Source of the DNA: Xanthomonas vesicatoria ATCC 35937 | GTDB lineage: Bacteria > Pseudomonadota > Gammaproteobacteria > Xanthomonadales > Xanthomonadaceae | Direction of reading: 5' to 3' | Assembly: GCF_001908725.1 (NCBI RefSeq) | Contig: NZ_CP018725.1 | Location: 4,154,001 to 4,218,000, forward strand | Length of the DNA: 64,000 bases | Part shown: piece by piece, positions 1 through 9,299 of the stretch | How positions within the stretch are numbered: position 1 is the stretch's first letter | Layout: each line of letters begins with the position of its first letter | Program-made: the position numbers and the translations under genes | The notes under the pieces: generated by a model | What the model saw: the letters and a program-made list of their open reading frames with translations, nothing else | The model's database searches: none | Told to the model about the DNA's origin: nothing

Positions 1-41
1 ATCTGCGCTGCGCGTCGCCGACTTTTGCAGGGTGTTTCGCC

Positions 42-2123
42 ATGACGTCATCTTCTTCGCGCCGCGATTTCCTCAAGCGCGTGGCCGCGCTCACCGCCGC
101 CGGGGCACTCCCGTCGTCGATCGGTCGCGCGCTGGCACTGCCGGCCAATGCGCGTACCGGCACGCTGCGCGATATCGAGCATGTGGTGATCCTGATGCAG
201 GAAAACCGCTCGTTCGATCATTACTTCGGCGCACTGCGCGGTGTGCGCGGCTTCGGTGACCGGCATGCATTGCAACTGCGCGACGGCAACCCGGTCTGGA
301 GCCAGCCTGCAGCTGATGGACGTCGCCTGTTGCCGTTCGCGTTCGATACGCAAACCACCAGCGCGCCATTGATCAAGAGCCTGGATCACTCCTGGAAAGC
401 CGGCCACGGCCAGGACCCGGCGCGCTGGGCCGAATACGACGCATGGGTACCCTACAAGGGCGAGCTAACGATGGGGTACTTCCAACGTCACGACATTCCG
501 TACTACCACGCGCTCGCCGATGCGTTCACCATCTGCGACGGTTATTTCTGCTCGATGCACGGGCCGACCAATCCCAATCGCATGTACCTGTTCACCGGCA
601 CCAGCGGCCTGAGTGTGGGCGATACCCGCGCGCAGGTGGCCGACAACGCCGACGACGGCAACTGGACCGCCGACATGGCGCGCGACAAACCCGGCTATGC
701 GGCGATGGGCTGGACCACCTACGCGCAGCGCCTGCAGGCGGCCGGCATCGATTGGCGCGTCTATCAGGAATACGACAACTTCGGCTGCAATTCGCTGGCG
801 TATTTTGCGCACTACCGTGGACTGGACACCGCTGACGAACGTTATCGCCGCGCACGTGCCTGCGTGCCCGGGTCTACTGCAGACAATGCAGCCACCACGC
901 AGGCCGATCACCTGATTGCCGCGATCGCGGCCGATGTGCAGGGCAATCGCTTGCCGCAGGTGTCGTGGATCATTCCGCCGACTGCGTATTGCGAACATCC
1001 TGAAGCGCCGCCGGCCTACGGCGAATCGCTGGTGGCGCGGTTGATCGATGCGCTGACCTCCAATCCGGAGGTCTGGGCGAAGACCGCGCTGATCATCAAC
1101 TACGATGAGAACGACGGCTTTTTCGACCATGTGCCCGCGCCATTGCCGGCGCTGGACGCGCGCATGGGCCGCAGCAATGTCGATGTGCGCGGCGAGGCCT
1201 ACAACGGCGTGCCGGTGGGCCTGGGCATCCGTGTGCCGATGCTGGTGATTTCGCCGTGGACGCGCGGCGGCTGGGTCAATTCGCAGGTCTTCGATCACAC
1301 CTCGGTACTGCGCTTGCTGGAACGTCGCTTCGGTGTGGCCGAGCCGAACATCAGCCCGTGGCGCCGCGCGATCAGTGGCGATCTCACCAGCGTGTTCGAT
1401 TTCCGCAAACCGGACGATTCGGCGCTGAGCGCATTGCCGTCCATCGACGACTACCGCGCACGCACGGCGGCGCTACGCAATAAACCATTGCCGGTGCCGC
1501 CGACCAACGCCGTCATGCCGCGACAGGAGCCAGGCCAACGCCCGGCCCGCGCATTGCCCTATGCCTTGCAGGTGAACGCACGCGTGCAGGGCGATGGCAC
1601 GCTGCAGTTGCAGTTCGTCAACACCGGCACGGCTGCAGCTGCATTCAACGTCTACACCAGCGCGCCCACTGGCGGGCCCTGGTACTACACGGTATTGCCT
1701 GGCACCCGGCTCGATGACGTTCCGATGGGCGCCATGCACGACGGCGCGTATGCGTTACGCGTGCACGGGCCGAATGGCTTCTTGCGCGAGTTCGCCGGGC
1801 AGGTGCCGCGTGCCTCTGCGCCATCGGTAGCGCCATGGGTGGAGGCGCGACAGGACGGCGACGCCTTGGTGCTGGAGATCGGCAATGCCGGGCAGCGCGC
1901 CTGCACTGTGCAACTGCGTGCGCTTGAACACGCAGACCCAAGTGCGCGCACCTTGCCGCTGGCCGCAGGTCAGCGCGAGACCATTCGCCTGGCGCTTGCC
2001 GCCAGCGATCACTGGTATGACCTAGTGGTGGAAGAACCGGGCAGCGCTTTCCGTCGCCGGCTGGCCGGGCATCTGGAGACCGGGCGGCCAAGCCGCAGCG
2101 ATCCCAGCTTCGGCCGCGCCTGA
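42..2123 (+). CDS. plcN: Phosphocholine-specific phospholipase C, Tat-exported
   Basis: The 693-aa product has a twin-arginine signal (SRRDFLK at residues 6-12, then a hydrophobic stretch ending near residue 32), so it should be exported folded to the periplasm or medium. The phosphoesterase core starts at residue ~45 with the ENRSFDHYFG motif (54-63), typical of the acid phosphatase/phospholipase C superfamily. It also has the NYDENDGFFDHV motif at ~350. The C-terminal ~200 residues resemble the two beta-domains (DUF756) of non-haemolytic bacterial phospholipases C. Length and architecture match the bacterial phosphocholine-type PLC family, which cleaves phosphatidylcholine or sphingomyelin head groups. 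It stands alone. The assignment is by motif and architecture; the substrate is inferred. Confidence 0.9.
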   Translation: MTSSSSRRDFLKRVAALTAAGALPSSIGRALALPANARTGTLRDIEHVVILMQENRSFDHYFGALRGVRGFGDRHALQLRDGNPVWSQPAADGRRLLPFAFDTQTTSAPLIKSLDHSWKAGHGQDPARWAEYDAWVPYKGELTMGYFQRHDIPYYHALADAFTICDGYFCSMHGPTNPNRMYLFTGTSGLSVGDTRAQVADNADDGNWTADMARDKPGYAAMGWTTYAQRLQAAGIDWRVYQEYDNFGCNSLAYFAHYRGLDTADERYRRARACVPGSTADNAATTQADHLIAAIAADVQGNRLPQVSWIIPPTAYCEHPEAPPAYGESLVARLIDALTSNPEVWAKTALIINYDENDGFFDHVPAPLPALDARMGRSNVDVRGEAYNGVPVGLGIRVPMLVISPWTRGGWVNSQVFDHTSVLRLLERRFGVAEPNISPWRRAISGDLTSVFDFRKPDDSALSALPSIDDYRARTAALRNKPLPVPPTNAVMPRQEPGQRPARALPYALQVNARVQGDGTLQLQFVNTGTAAAAFNVYTSAPTGGPWYYTVLPGTRLDDVPMGAMHDGAYALRVHGPNGFLREFAGQVPRASAPSVAPWVEARQDGDALVLEIGNAGQRACTVQLRALEHADPSARTLPLAAGQRETIRLALAASDHWYDLVVEEPGSAFRRRLAGHLETGRPSRSDPSFGRA

Positions 2124-2220
2124 GCAGCAGTGGCCCAGGCCGGCCAGCTGCGCATGAAGGGGGCACGGGCGAGAGGTGGCTCACCTCCTGCCATTGGTCA
2201 TACGTTTGGTTGTGGCCGGT

Positions 2221-2239
2221 ATTGTTATAGTATAACAAT
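2221..2239. promoter_or_regulatory. Perfect 19-bp palindrome, Zur-box-like operator
   Basis: ATTGTTATA-G-TATAACAAT is perfectly symmetric and lies 22 bp upstream of the S46 peptidase start, in the only AT-rich patch of the 137-bp intergenic region. Its core TGTTATA-N-TATAACA resembles the gammaproteobacterial Zur (zinc uptake repressor) consensus. That assignment comes from memory of the consensus only. Confidence 0.5.
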
Positions 2240-2260
2240 AATGTATGCCGGAATCATACG

Positions 2261-4419
2261 ATGCGTCCACACCTGTTTGCCGTTTCAATGTTGTCCACAC
2301 TCGCCATTGCGTCTTCCGCACGGGCGGGTGAGGGGATATGGGTGCCGCAGCAACTGCCCGATATCGCCAGACCGTTGAAGCAGGCCGGCTTGCAACTGTC
2401 GCCGCAACAGCTGGCCGATCTCACCGGCGACCCGATGGGCGCGGTGGTGGCGCTGGACGGCTGCACCGCCAGCTTCGTGTCGCCGCAAGGTCTGGTGGTG
2501 ACCAACCACCATTGCGCTTACGGCGCAATCCAGCTCAATTCCACCGAGCAGAAAAACCTGATCAAGGATGGATTCAGCGCGGCAACACCGGATGACGAAC
2601 TCAGCGCCGGCCCCACCACGCGCATCAATGTGCTGGAGTCCATCGCTGATGTGACCACCGCCGCCAAGGCCGCCATGGCGGCCTTGGCGATGACCCGCTC
2701 AAGCGCGCCCAGGCGCTGGAGGACTTCAGCAAGCAGCAGATCGCCCAATGCGAAGCGCAGCCCGGCTATCGCTGCCAGTTTTTCAGCTTTGCCGGCGGCA
2801 ACGCCTATCGGCTGTTCAAGAACCTGGAGATCAAGGACGTACGCCTGGCCTATGCACCGCCTACCAGCGTGGGCAAGTTCGGCGGCACCGTCGACAACTG
2901 GATGTGGCCGCGTCACAGCGGCGATTTCTCGTTTTACCGCGCCTATGTCGGCAAGGACGGCAAGCCTGCCGCCTACGCCAAGGACAACGTGCCTTATCAG
3001 CCCAGGCATTTCCTGAAGTTCGCCGATCAACCGCTTGGCGTCGGCGACTTCGTGATGGTGGCCGGCTATCCATACGAGACCAACCGTTATGCACTGGCGG
3101 CCGAATTCGACAACGCCGCCAGCTGGACCTACCCGGTGGTCGGCCGCTACATGAAGGAAGTGGTTGCGCTGATCGAGCAGGCAGGCAAGCAGACTCCGGA
3201 CATCCGGGTGAAGTACGCCAGCCTCGTTGCCGGCCTCAACAACTCCTTCAAGAATTACGACGGTCAGCTGGAAGGATTCAGGCGGATCGGTGCGCAGGCG
3301 CAGAAGCAGGCCGATGAAGCGGCCGTGCTGGCCTGGCTCAAGCGGCAGGGCGCCAACGGCCGCGCCGCGCTTAAGGCCCACGACACCCTGGTGACGCTGG
3401 CCAAGCGCGCCCAGGCCACCCAGACCCGCGACTTCGTGCTGGACCGGTTCGATACCGACGGCACCGTGTGTGCAGCGGTAACGCTGTACCGGCTGGCCCT
3501 GGAGCGCGCCAAGCCCGATGCCGAGCGCGAATCCGGGTATCAGGACCGCGACCTGCCGGCCATCGAGGGCACGATGAAGGAGATGGAGCGCCGCTACGTG
3601 CCGGCCATGGACCGGCAGCTGCAGCATTATTGGCTCAGCCGGTACATCGCGCTGCCCGCCGATCAACGCATTGCGGCGTTCGACCAGTGGCTGGGCGGCG
3701 ACAACGCGGCCGCCGTGCAGGCGGCGCTGGCCAAGCTCGATGCCACCATCTTGGGCAGCACCGAGGCGCGCCTGAAATGGTTGACTGCCGACCGTGCCGC
3801 GTTGGAGGCCAGTAGCGATCCGGCAATCCGGTATGCAGTGGCGGTGATGCCGGCACTGTTACAGATCGAGCGCGAGCACAAGATCGACAGCGGCGAAACG
3901 CTCAAGGCGCGGCCGCTCTATCTGCAGGCGCTGGCCGACTACAAAAAGAGTAAGGGCAAGGCGGTCTACCCGGATGCCAACAAGTCGTTGCGCATCACCT
4001 TCGGCCACGTCAAGGGTTACGCGCCCAGGGACGGCATGGCCTACACGCCGTTCACCACGCTGGAGGGCGTGACGGACAAGGAAACCGGCGCCGACCCGTT
4101 CCACGCGCCCAAGCCGCTGCTGGACGCAGTGAGGGCCAAGCGCTATGCCGGTCTGGACGACAAACGCCTGGGCTCGGTGCCGGTCGACTTCCTGTCGGAC
4201 CTGGATACCACCAGCGGCAATTCCGGCTCGCCGGTGATGGACGCGCATGGCAAGCTGGTCGGCCTGGCGTTTGACAGCAACTGGGAATCGGTGAGCAGCG
4301 GCTGGATCTTCGATCCGGCCATGACCCGTACGATCGCCGTGGACAGCCGCTACCTGCGCTGGATCATGACCGAGGTGGCGCCCGCGCCGCAGCTGCTGAA
4401 GGAGCTGGGTGTGCGCTGA
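2261..4419 (+). pseudogene. S46-family dipeptidyl peptidase, frameshifted
   Basis: The 5' frame (2261 to ~2686) encodes a signal peptide (residues 1-22) and the catalytic-His region TNHHCAYGAI (81-90). The rest is in another frame, from about GDDPLKRAQAL at 2686 to the stop at 4419. It carries NWMWPRHSGDFSFYR (catalytic Asp region) and TTSGNSGSPVMD (nucleophile Ser). Adding one G to the run at 2686-2687 (TTGGCG to TTGGGCG) restores a single 719-aa frame, the usual S46 (DPP7/DPP11-like) length. These serine enzymes remove dipeptides from N-termini in the periplasm. As it stands, the product would lack the Asp and Ser, so the gene is broken unless this is a sequencing error or a phase-variable site. 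Confidence 0.88.
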
Positions 4420-4508
4420 GTCGGCCGGGCAGGGGGCGGTGAGCGGTTATGATGCGGTCCGGTTTCGCCTCGGGCGTGCCGGCCCCTCCCCCAAGGAACT
4501 CTCAGCGC

Positions 4509-5153
4509 ATGCGCATCCTGCTTGCTCGTCACGGCGAGACGCCGTGGAACGCCGAAGGCCGTTACCAGGGCCAGATCGATATTCCGCTGTCGCCGGTTGG
4601 CGAAGGTCAGGCACGTGCGTTGGGCGAGCGGCTGCAGGCATTGCAGATCACCCGTGCGGTCGCCTCGCCGCTGTCGCGCGCGCAGGCCACGGCCAAGGCT
4701 GCGTTGGGCGCATCGCGCGAAAGCCTGCTGCAGACCGATCCGGACCTGCAGGAAATCGCCCACGGCGAGTGGGAAGGCTTGCTTGCAAGCGAAATCAACG
4801 ACAAGGATCCGGCCCGTCTGCGTGCCTGGCGCGAAGAGCCCGATACCGTACTGATGCCTGGCGGCGAATCGCTGCGTCAGGTGCTGGATCGCAGCTGGCG
4901 CGGCCTGGCGCGTGCCGCCGACGGCTTGGGCGCCGACGATACCTTGCTGGTGGTGGCGCACGACGCGGTCAACCGCGTGATCCTGTGCAAGATCCTCGGC
5001 CTGCCGCTTTCCAAGCTGTGGAGCTTCCGCCAGGCCCCGACCACACTCAACCTGCTCGAAGGTGACGACGTCGATCATCTGGAAGTGGTGCGCCTCAACG
5101 ACTGCGCCCATCACACCCCGTTCTTTGGCGAAGCCAAGCATCGCGCGCTGTAA
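4509..5153 (+). CDS. Histidine phosphatase family protein (phosphoglycerate-mutase-like)
   Basis: The 214-aa protein opens MRILLARHGETPWN, with the RHG phosphohistidine motif at residues 7-9. It has a second family motif with a catalytic His in VVAHDAVNR (~157). Total length fits the cofactor-dependent phosphoglycerate mutase/CobC branch. The ATG at 4509 is chosen over an in-frame start at 4449 because the family begins only a few residues before RHG. The substrate (phosphoglycerate, alpha-ribazole phosphate or a sugar phosphate) cannot be told from the motif. The next gene follows after 17 bp and could be co-transcribed. Confidence 0.85.
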   Translation: MRILLARHGETPWNAEGRYQGQIDIPLSPVGEGQARALGERLQALQITRAVASPLSRAQATAKAALGASRESLLQTDPDLQEIAHGEWEGLLASEINDKDPARLRAWREEPDTVLMPGGESLRQVLDRSWRGLARAADGLGADDTLLVVAHDAVNRVILCKILGLPLSKLWSFRQAPTTLNLLEGDDVDHLEVVRLNDCAHHTPFFGEAKHRAL

Positions 5154-5170
5154 GTTCGCGTTCGGCAAGG

Positions 5171-5749
5171 ATGCTGGATGACATGGCGCGTCACGCTGTG
5201 ACACCTTTCAGCTGGGCGAGAGCGTTTCGGCATACGACGCTCGCAGGGCTGACGGTTTTGTTGGCGCTAGCCGTGTTCTCCGATTTCATCCCCGCACCTT
5301 TTTTGTCAGGACGGCGCTGGATTGCGCCGATGTGGCTCCTGGGCGGCGTCTTGACCGCGTTTGTCGTGGTGCAGGCCTATCGCAATGGGGGATGGAAGGC
5401 AGTGGTCGGCAAGCAGCTGTTCAACACGATTCTGGCGATCTGCCTGGGGCCGCCACTGTTGGGGTTGCTGTGCTGGATGATGTTGGCCATGGGCGCGCCG
5501 TGGATCTACACGCGCATCGCTGGCGTAGATTTCGATCAGAGCCACGTCATGCGGACAACCTATGTACGCAGCGCACGGACGTGCAAATACCGGTTGAGCG
5601 GTGGGCCACTCGAAGGCCGTTTCCCCAGCCATCTCTGTATCGATGAGCGCCTGTATCGGCGTCATCCGGAACAGCCGGTCTCGGTGCGATTGAGCGGTCA
5701 GCGCTCTGTGCTGGGCATGCGCATTGCGGCGGTTGCTGAAGCTCATTGA
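5171..5749 (+). CDS. Hypothetical membrane protein
   Basis: The family is not recognised. The 192-aa product has three hydrophobic segments (about residues 22-40, 52-70 and 85-112) followed by a ~75-residue hydrophilic C-terminus containing three cysteines. It follows the histidine phosphatase closely in the same direction. It is probably an inner-membrane protein with a soluble C-terminal domain. A second in-frame ATG at 5183 is an alternative start. Confidence 0.65.
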   Translation: MLDDMARHAVTPFSWARAFRHTTLAGLTVLLALAVFSDFIPAPFLSGRRWIAPMWLLGGVLTAFVVVQAYRNGGWKAVVGKQLFNTILAICLGPPLLGLLCWMMLAMGAPWIYTRIAGVDFDQSHVMRTTYVRSARTCKYRLSGGPLEGRFPSHLCIDERLYRRHPEQPVSVRLSGQRSVLGMRIAAVAEAH

Positions 5750-5885
5750 CGAGACGTCATCGCGTTGCTTGCAGAGTGGGTGCAGGCGTCAGGTTGATAC
5801 GGCTGAAGCGCGAGTTCTTTGCCGGCGGGTGTGCGTAGTGAAGCCACAGTAGCGATAATGTGCATCCTTCCGCGCAGTCCTTCCC

Positions 5886-7154
5886 GTGACCACTCCCGCC
5901 ACACTCACCGACTGGCTCGCCTACATCGAGCAGCAGCATCCCAGCAGCATCGCGATGGGGTTGGAACGCGTGCGCGAGGTCGCGGCGCGCCTGCAGATCG
6001 AAGCGCCGGCCAAGCATGTCATCGTCGTGGGCGGTACCAACGGCAAGGGCTCGACGGTGGCCTTCATCGAGGCGATCGGTCGTGCTGCCGGGTGGAAGGT
6101 GGGGGCGTATACGTCGCCGCATCTGCTGCACTACAACGAGCGTGTGCGCATCGATGGCGTTGATGCGAGCGATGCCGCGCTGGTCGAGGCGTTTGCGGCG
6201 GTCGAGGCGGTGCGCGGCGACACCACGCTGACCTATTTCGAGTTCGGCACGCTGGCGGCGTTGTGGCTGTTGCAGCGCTCTGCACTGGAGTTGGCGATAC
6301 TGGAAATCGGCCTGGGCGGGCGCCTGGATGCGGTCAACATCATCGATTCGGATGTGGCGGTGATCACCACCGTGGACATCGACCACACCGATTGGCTGGG
6401 CGAGGACCGCGAGGCGATCGGTGTCGAGAAGGCGGGCATCATCCGCGCGTGGAAGCCGGTAGTGCTGGGCGAGATCGACCCACCCTCCAGCGTGCTGCGC
6501 TGCGCGTACTTGCTAGGCGCCAACGCGATTCGCGCCGGTAGCGATTATTTCTTCGAGCCGGTCGACGCACAGCATTGGCGCTGGCGCGATGTGGCGGTGA
6601 GCCTGGAACTGCCAACGCCGGCATTGCAGGCGCCCGTGCAACTGGCCAATGCCGCCGCCGCCATCGCCGCCCTGCAGGCCTTGCCAGTGGAGCTGCCGCA
6701 GGCTGCGTGGGCGCAGGGCATCGCCGACGCCCAGGTGGCAGGGCGCCTGCAGCGCATCGACGTCGACGGCGTGGAGGTGCTGCTGGACGTGGGGCACAAC
6801 CCGCAGGCTGCGCGCGCGCTGGCGCAGGCGCTGGGCACGCAGCCGATTGCGGGCAGCACCTATGCGGTCTACGCCGCGCTGGCGGACAAGGACGTCTCGG
6901 CCGTGGCGGAGGCCGTGGCCGCACAGGTCGATCATTGGGCATTGGCCGGTTTGGAGGGCGCTCGTGGCCAGTCCGCACAGGCCCTGCGGCAGCGCCTGCA
7001 AGGCACTGCTGCCGGGCAGGCGCCATGCCATGACACCGTCGTCAACGCGGTGCAGGCGGTGCTCGCCCTGGCCATGCCGGGCGACCGTGTGCTGGTGTTT
7101 GGCTCGTTTCATACGGTCGCCGACGCGCTGAACGCACTTCGTTCAGCCCATTAG
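5886..7154 (+). CDS. folC: Bifunctional dihydrofolate synthase / folylpolyglutamate synthase
   Basis: The 422-aa protein is a Mur-ligase-family enzyme. It has the ATP-binding P-loop GGTNGKGSTVAF (residues 49-60), the family motif YFEFGTLAALWLL, and LEIGLGGRLDAVNIID (~140-155). The C-terminal domain contains LLDVGHNPQAARAL. Length matches bacterial FolC. It adds glutamate to dihydropteroate and to folates in the cytoplasm. The start is GTG at 5886. It heads a conserved xanthomonad cluster folC-SPOR-cvpA-purF, the order also seen in E. coli (folC-dedD-cvpA-purF). Confidence 0.95.
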   Translation: MTTPATLTDWLAYIEQQHPSSIAMGLERVREVAARLQIEAPAKHVIVVGGTNGKGSTVAFIEAIGRAAGWKVGAYTSPHLLHYNERVRIDGVDASDAALVEAFAAVEAVRGDTTLTYFEFGTLAALWLLQRSALELAILEIGLGGRLDAVNIIDSDVAVITTVDIDHTDWLGEDREAIGVEKAGIIRAWKPVVLGEIDPPSSVLRCAYLLGANAIRAGSDYFFEPVDAQHWRWRDVAVSLELPTPALQAPVQLANAAAAIAALQALPVELPQAAWAQGIADAQVAGRLQRIDVDGVEVLLDVGHNPQAARALAQALGTQPIAGSTYAVYAALADKDVSAVAEAVAAQVDHWALAGLEGARGQSAQALRQRLQGTAAGQAPCHDTVVNAVQAVLALAMPGDRVLVFGSFHTVADALNALRSAH

Positions 7155-7221
7155 GATCGGTGAGGTGGCGCCGGCCTTATAATCGCCGCGGCACCCCGCC
7201 ACGCCTGTAGCTCTCTTTACT

Positions 7222-8286
7222 GTGGACACTGCTCTGAAACAGCGACTGATTGGCGCCCTCGTTCTGGTGGCGCTTGCCGTGATCTTCCTGCCGATGCTGG
7301 TCAAGGGCCCTGCGCCGTCCAGCGGTGTGGCCGATGTGCCGCTGGACGCGCCTGCCGCGCCCGGCAATGGCGAGTTTGAAACCCGCGAATTGCCGCTGGT
7401 CACCCCCGGCAATGCGCCGGCCGGCGGTGCGCTGGGCATGGCCGGTGCCCCCAGCGCTCCGGCCGCGGTGCAGGACAACCCGGACGCCGCCGACCTGGCG
7501 AACCCCAGTAGCGCGCCGTCGGCACCGGAAGTGGCGGCCGGCAACTATGCGGTGAATTTCGGCGCCTATGCCACCAGCGCCGATGCGGATGCGGTGATTG
7601 CTCGACTCAAGCAGGCGCAGCTTCCCGGCTTCAGCGAAAAGACCCAGATCAATGGCCGCCCTGCCTGGCGCGTGCGCGTGGGGCCGTATGCCGACCAGGC
7701 CCAGGCCGAATCGGCGCGGTTGCAGGCAGTGAAGGTGCGCAGCGACGTCAACGCGCAGGTCGTGACGTTGGATGCCAATGCCGCCGCACCGGCGCCGGTT
7801 GCAACACCGACGCCTGCGCCGGCCGCAAAACCGAGTAGCAGCGTGGCCGCCGCCAGCGCCCCCGCCGCGCCCAAGACCGAAAGCCTGCCACCGGAACCGG
7901 CCAAGCCGGTTGCCGCCGCTCCCAAGCCGGCCGAAGCGCCCAAACCAGCGCCGGCCAAGCCGGACGTTGCCAAGGTCGAATCGACCAAACCCGAGCCGGC
8001 CAAACCCGTTGCCGCCGCGCCCACCGCACCGGCGGCGCCTGCCGCGAGCGGTGTGGGGTTTGCCGTGCAGCTGGGCGCATTCGGCCGCGCCGAAGATGCC
8101 GATGCCCTGCGTGACCGTGTGCGCGCTGCCGGCTTCAGTGCCTTCGTCGAACAGGTCCGTACCGACAAGGGGGCACTCAACCGCGTGCGCGTTGGCCCGG
8201 TTGCCAATCGTGGTGATGCCGAACAGTTGCGCGCACAGGTCGCGGCCAAGGTCGGCATTTCCGGCATGGTGCGCCCGCATCCTTGA
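7222..8286 (+). CDS. dedD: DedD-like SPOR-domain cell-division protein
   Basis: This 354-aa product starts at a GTG. It has one N-terminal transmembrane helix (residues ~7-25), a long Pro/Ala/Lys-rich linker and two SPOR-like repeats: one at ~108-190 (begins NYAVNFGAYATSADADAV) and one at the C-terminus ~275-352 (begins GVGFAVQLGAFGRAEDADAL). SPOR domains bind denuded septal peptidoglycan. Position between folC and cvpA supports orthology to E. coli DedD, which has a single SPOR domain. The extra copy and the length of the low-complexity linker are the unusual points. The function is inferred from domain and synteny. Confidence 0.85.
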   Translation: MDTALKQRLIGALVLVALAVIFLPMLVKGPAPSSGVADVPLDAPAAPGNGEFETRELPLVTPGNAPAGGALGMAGAPSAPAAVQDNPDAADLANPSSAPSAPEVAAGNYAVNFGAYATSADADAVIARLKQAQLPGFSEKTQINGRPAWRVRVGPYADQAQAESARLQAVKVRSDVNAQVVTLDANAAAPAPVATPTPAPAAKPSSSVAAASAPAAPKTESLPPEPAKPVAAAPKPAEAPKPAPAKPDVAKVESTKPEPAKPVAAAPTAPAAPAASGVGFAVQLGAFGRAEDADALRDRVRAAGFSAFVEQVRTDKGALNRVRVGPVANRGDAEQLRAQVAAKVGISGMVRPHP

Positions 8287-8513
8287 GGTGGCGCCCAAGC
8301 GCCGTGCCGCCGCCAGGCGAGCGCGGCAGCGGTGCGAACCTGCGTGAGCAAACGACTTTCTCCACAGGTTGCAGGCGCCGCGGTGGCGGATGATCAGTGC
8401 TGGCGTCTTTCGGCCACACCCGCAGTTTTCGACAGCCTCACGCCCACGGAGGGGAAGGCAATGATCAGCAAGCCACGTTGGACCGGTGCACGCGCCGCGC
8501 GGAGACCTCGCCA

Positions 8514-9269
8514 ATGATCGACATGGTATTGGGCGTCATCATCCTGGTGTCGGCGCTGTTGGGCCTGCTGCGTGGCTTTGTCGCGATCGTGGTCGGCACC
8601 TTGTCGTGGTTGCTGGCGGGCTGGGCCACGTTTTTGTTTGGCGGCGCGGCAGCGCGCTGGCTGGCCGATGGCAAGCATCCATCGGCCACCGAGTCGTTTG
8701 GCGGCTACGCCATGGTGTTTGTCGGTGTGCTGATCAGCGTGGCGGTGATCGGCATGGTCATTCGCGCCGGCGTGGACGCGGTCAAGCTCGGCGGGACCGA
8801 CCGCATGCTCGGGTTCGGCCTGGGCGTGGTGCGCGGCGGATTTTTGGCCAGCGTGCTGGTGTTGCTGATGAGCTTCACGCCGTTGCCGCGTGAGCCGGCG
8901 TGGCGGCAATCGGTGCTGTTGCCGATCCTGCAGCCCGGCGCCGGCTGGATGCGAGCGCAACTGCCGGCCTGGCGCATGTCGTCGATGGACATGCCATCCA
9001 TGGAACTCGGTAACTTGCCCAAGGAGTTGGGGAAGTTGCCTTCGACAGGCGATAATACCGACCTGGGCAAAATGCTGTCCGGGTCTGGCTTGAGCGACAC
9101 CGTGTCGCGGGCGCTCGGTAAACCCAGCAAACCCGGCAACACTGCCAGCGACGGACGCGATCCGGCGCAGGCGATGCCGGCCAATATCGATCCGGCGCAG
9201 GTTCGCGGCGGAGAAAGCGACCCGGCTCGGGTCGAATCCCAAGGCCAGGCACGGCCACCTTCACAGTAA
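8514..9269 (+). CDS. cvpA: CvpA family membrane protein
   Basis: The 251-aa protein begins MIDMVLGVIILVSALLGLLRG. It has four predicted transmembrane helices within the first ~135 residues and a hydrophilic, Pro/Lys-rich C-terminal tail of ~110 residues. The N-terminal two thirds match the CvpA family, which is required for colicin V production in E. coli and is near-universally linked to purF. The ATG at 8514 is preferred over the in-frame start at 8397 because the upstream part is not hydrophobic and does not resemble CvpA. purF follows 30 bp downstream, so the two are probably co-transcribed. Confidence 0.9.
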   Translation: MIDMVLGVIILVSALLGLLRGFVAIVVGTLSWLLAGWATFLFGGAAARWLADGKHPSATESFGGYAMVFVGVLISVAVIGMVIRAGVDAVKLGGTDRMLGFGLGVVRGGFLASVLVLLMSFTPLPREPAWRQSVLLPILQPGAGWMRAQLPAWRMSSMDMPSMELGNLPKELGKLPSTGDNTDLGKMLSGSGLSDTVSRALGKPSKPGNTASDGRDPAQAMPANIDPAQVRGGESDPARVESQGQARPPSQ

Positions 9270-9299
9270 CGGCGCAAGCCGAAGCGGAGAACGCGCACC

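Noticed and set aside
7177..8514. 445-codon antisense frame over the SPOR gene
   Set aside because: Mirror of the Ala/Pro-rich linker codons; no ribosome site and no domain.
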